Positions 62,032 through 64,000 of a stretch of 64,000 bases of DNA are shown here, piece after piece. The notes beneath the pieces were generated by a model. It saw only the letters and a program-made list of their open reading frames with translations, ran no database searches and had not been told where the DNA came from. This stretch comes from Certhia americana (Eukaryota; Chordata; Aves; Passeriformes; Certhiidae): the NCBI GenBank assembly GCA_018697195.1, contig CM031857.1:96257777-96321776 (forward strand). The letters are read 5' to 3'. The stretch's first letter is position 1. Each line of letters starts with the position of its first letter. A program made the translations under genes and the position numbers.

Positions 62032-63682
62032 CACATTCCCAGGGTGGGAAAAATACTTCCTGCAGTATTTTCATGCACCAAGGTACTGTTGAGCAGCTCT
62101 CCATTGCTGTTCCTTGGGTAAGGTTCAGGTACATAACAGGGGCAGTGGGATTATTGAGAGGTTTACTCTCCTTTGGCACAGCAGAATCATAAGAGCAGTC
62201 AGAATTTAAAAATCATCTGCAAAGACAGAAAGAACTGGGGTTATTTTCTCTCATCAGAAAAAAAAACAAAATCCAAAAATCAACAGAAGGCACAACAAAA
62301 TATAAAAGGCTGCTGCAAAGTCAAAAGGAATAATTTGTGCTCCACATCCATGATGAATAGGACAAAATATAGAACTGAATTCCTACTCTCTATCCTTATC
62401 TCCCTCTTGTTACTTCCCTCACAACCATCAGGTCTGTGTGATCTCGCCTAGGATTTGAGTCTTGCTTGATTTACCATAAGGTGGAAAGGGGACAAATTTA
62501 CCCTTTTAGTGCACAGTCAAAGCTGTCACTGTGATACGAAGGGTGAGAGCTGGAAAAGAAGTGAAATCTGTGCCGACCCTCAGGCTACAAACCGAATGTT
62601 GCATTACTGAGCATCAGCTGGGCCTCCAGGGTGACTGTATCAGATGAAACATAAACAACAGTATCTAACGTGACAGATCAGAAATTAAAAACTAAATCTG
62701 TCTGAGCAATTTACAGTGGTGAGTGGTTTTATCCTGGCTTTTTCTTTCAGACGAGAGAAGCCTTCCTTGCACAAAATTATTGTGAGAGTCTGAGCATAGT
62801 CCTGGGCTTTCATGAACATAACAACCGGTATTTTTCTACAGTATTCTTAGGGTACATAGATGCTTTGGGCCTTTCTTTTTCTTTCTTTTTTTTTTTTTCT
62901 TTATTTTAATGCAATTTTTCATGGTTTGTGTATCTTATTATCTTACACATATTTTCTTGTAGCATGGTCATCAGACTTACTTGAGTGTACTCAAAAGTGA
63001 CTTGAGTGAGAGCTGTCTGTTTTGTCTCCTTTCATGTATTTTTGAGAGCTGTTTCCTGACTGTTTGGCTTTGTGTTTCAATGTTGTACACAAATGGTTTC
63101 TGCTAGTAAATACACTCTGGTTTAAATACACCCAGACAATTCATACTTGTGCCTGACTGAAATAAGGTAGGTCCCAGCAGTTCTATGGGAATTATTTCGT
63201 AGCCTCTGAAACTTCCATGGGAGTCACTTCTTTGTCTGTCAAGATTGGCCTCACTTGAAGAAAGCTCCATCAGGAAAATATACTGGTCATCACCCTTTTC
63301 CTCAAACTTTGGGTGATCATTTATATTTATCAAATATTTCCTGTGGAAGACTACAAGAAAATAAAAAGGAGAATGAAATATTGAATTTTTTTCTTGTCAA
63401 ACGTGTTAATTTGAAAAGATCACAGTATTGGGGATGTAACTACTGCAAGAAACACAGAGACCTTGGAGTGCGCTACAAGTGTTAAGTTTGGTATCCCAGC
63501 TACTTCTCAATTTATTCATGCAATTCTGAGATTAATTTTCAGATTCAGAGAGCCAAATCCTGGCAGACACAATGTTTTGTCTATGTCTATAGCAGCAAGA
63601 TGCCCTGCACAAAAGGAGCACATCAGTAGTAACCATTGGTGCAGAGGATTCCCTCTCACTCTATAAACGTGGTGGCAGGGCA

Positions 63683-64000
63683 TGGAGGTTTGACCCCAGC
63701 CAGCAGCCAAACACCCACACAGCTGCTTTTCCAATTTCCACTCCCAAGGGGACATTGGAGAGAATAGGAAAAGCAAAAGCAATTAAACTTTTGGGTCAGG
63801 ACAAGCTAAACAGATGAAGGGAAAAAAAAAATTTAAAAGTGATGCAAAAGCAATGACGCACCACCTCTCACAGACAGTGCCCTGCCAGTCTCCAAGCAAT
63901 AGCCACCCTGGAAGTTTAAAACTCCCTTTCTTCTTCCACTGCCCCAGGTTTTATTGCTGAGCATGAAGTCATATGGTACAGAATATCATGTTAACCAGTT
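63683..64000 (+). mobile_element. Bird ERV-type LTR, cut by window end
   Basis: It begins with TG at 63683 followed by 'gaggtttgaccccagccagc', a recognisable start of a common bird LTR. It continues with a 'ggggacattggagagaat' segment, 'gggtcaggacaagctaaaca', and near its visible end 'ttttattgctgagcatga', then 'agtcatatggtacagaatat', matching the promoter region of that LTR; the usual ATF/CREB-like TGACGTCA is here TGAAGTCA. The window stops before the polyadenylation signal and 3' end, so I cannot say whether it is solo or part of a provirus. Confidence 0.8.

Larger units (their letters stand above)
55391..63682. other. AT-rich unique region with simple repeats
   Basis: About 8.3 kb. No gene or named interspersed repeat recognised. 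It contains an A/C-rich tract (about 59764-59860), a GT-rich tract (about 58812-58855), the (TA)n and (CAG)n arrays listed separately, and a pyrimidine tract at 62871-62910. The 104-codon frame at 58180-58494 and the 76-codon minus frame at 63103-63333 have no recognisable motif. Confidence 0.5.

Noticed and set aside
61982..62179. Cysteine-rich small protein on the minus strand
   Set aside because: The cysteine run is produced by the (CAG)n repeat read in one frame, and there is no other support for a gene.

Overview
The window reads as non-coding vertebrate DNA from a bird genome. The evidence is the repeat content: five to six fragments of CR1, the dominant LINE of birds and other reptiles, with its characteristic RT blocks and its 3' end (a short '...CCTTCCAAC...' stretch followed by TTCTATGATTCT-like octamers), plus four LTRs with the architecture of bird endogenous retroviruses. 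No protein-coding gene, rRNA or tRNA could be recognised. All open frames are short, most are parts of LINE RT remnants or chance frames in AT-rich DNA, and none shows a convincing multi-exon structure. The window is most likely intergenic or inside a very large intron.

Layout. 1-175 is a long (GAAA)n microsatellite. 175-5.9 kb is AT-rich unique DNA holding one minus-strand frame of exon-like character (2.75-2.98 kb). 5.98-7.3 kb is an old minus-strand CR1 with a short plus-strand CR1 tail inside or beside it. 9.34-9.61 kb is a very old LINE remnant that still shows the RT palm motif. 10.62-11.86 kb is a minus-strand CR1 3' fragment abutting a minus-strand LTR. 14.2-15.9 kb is a plus-strand CR1 with RT, truncated at both ends. 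15.9-24.1 kb is AT-rich unique DNA with several small perfect hairpins. 24.15-24.5 kb and 25.4-25.47 kb look like relics of ancient amniote repeats (L3/CR1-like and MIR-like). 30.1-31.5 kb is a plus-strand CR1 with an intact 3' end but a destroyed catalytic motif. 31.5-47.4 kb is mostly unique DNA, with one exon-like minus-strand frame near 42.0 kb and an LTR-like stretch near 40.5 kb. 47.4-47.8 kb is a solo-type LTR followed by a CR1 tail. A striking near-perfect 33-bp inverted repeat lies at 48.69-48.76 kb. A pure A48 tract lies at 49.27 kb. 54.7-55.4 kb is a second LTR of the same general type as that at 47.4 kb, followed by a short retroviral leader-like piece. From 63.68 kb to the window edge is the start of another bird LTR.

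There is no gene system to describe. The most unusual element is the 48.69 kb hairpin; the next most useful leads are the exon-like frames at 2.75 and 42.0 kb and the deep-time repeat relics. Repeat boundaries are read by eye and should be taken as accurate to about 10-40 bases. Family assignments rest on remembered consensus features, not on a database search.
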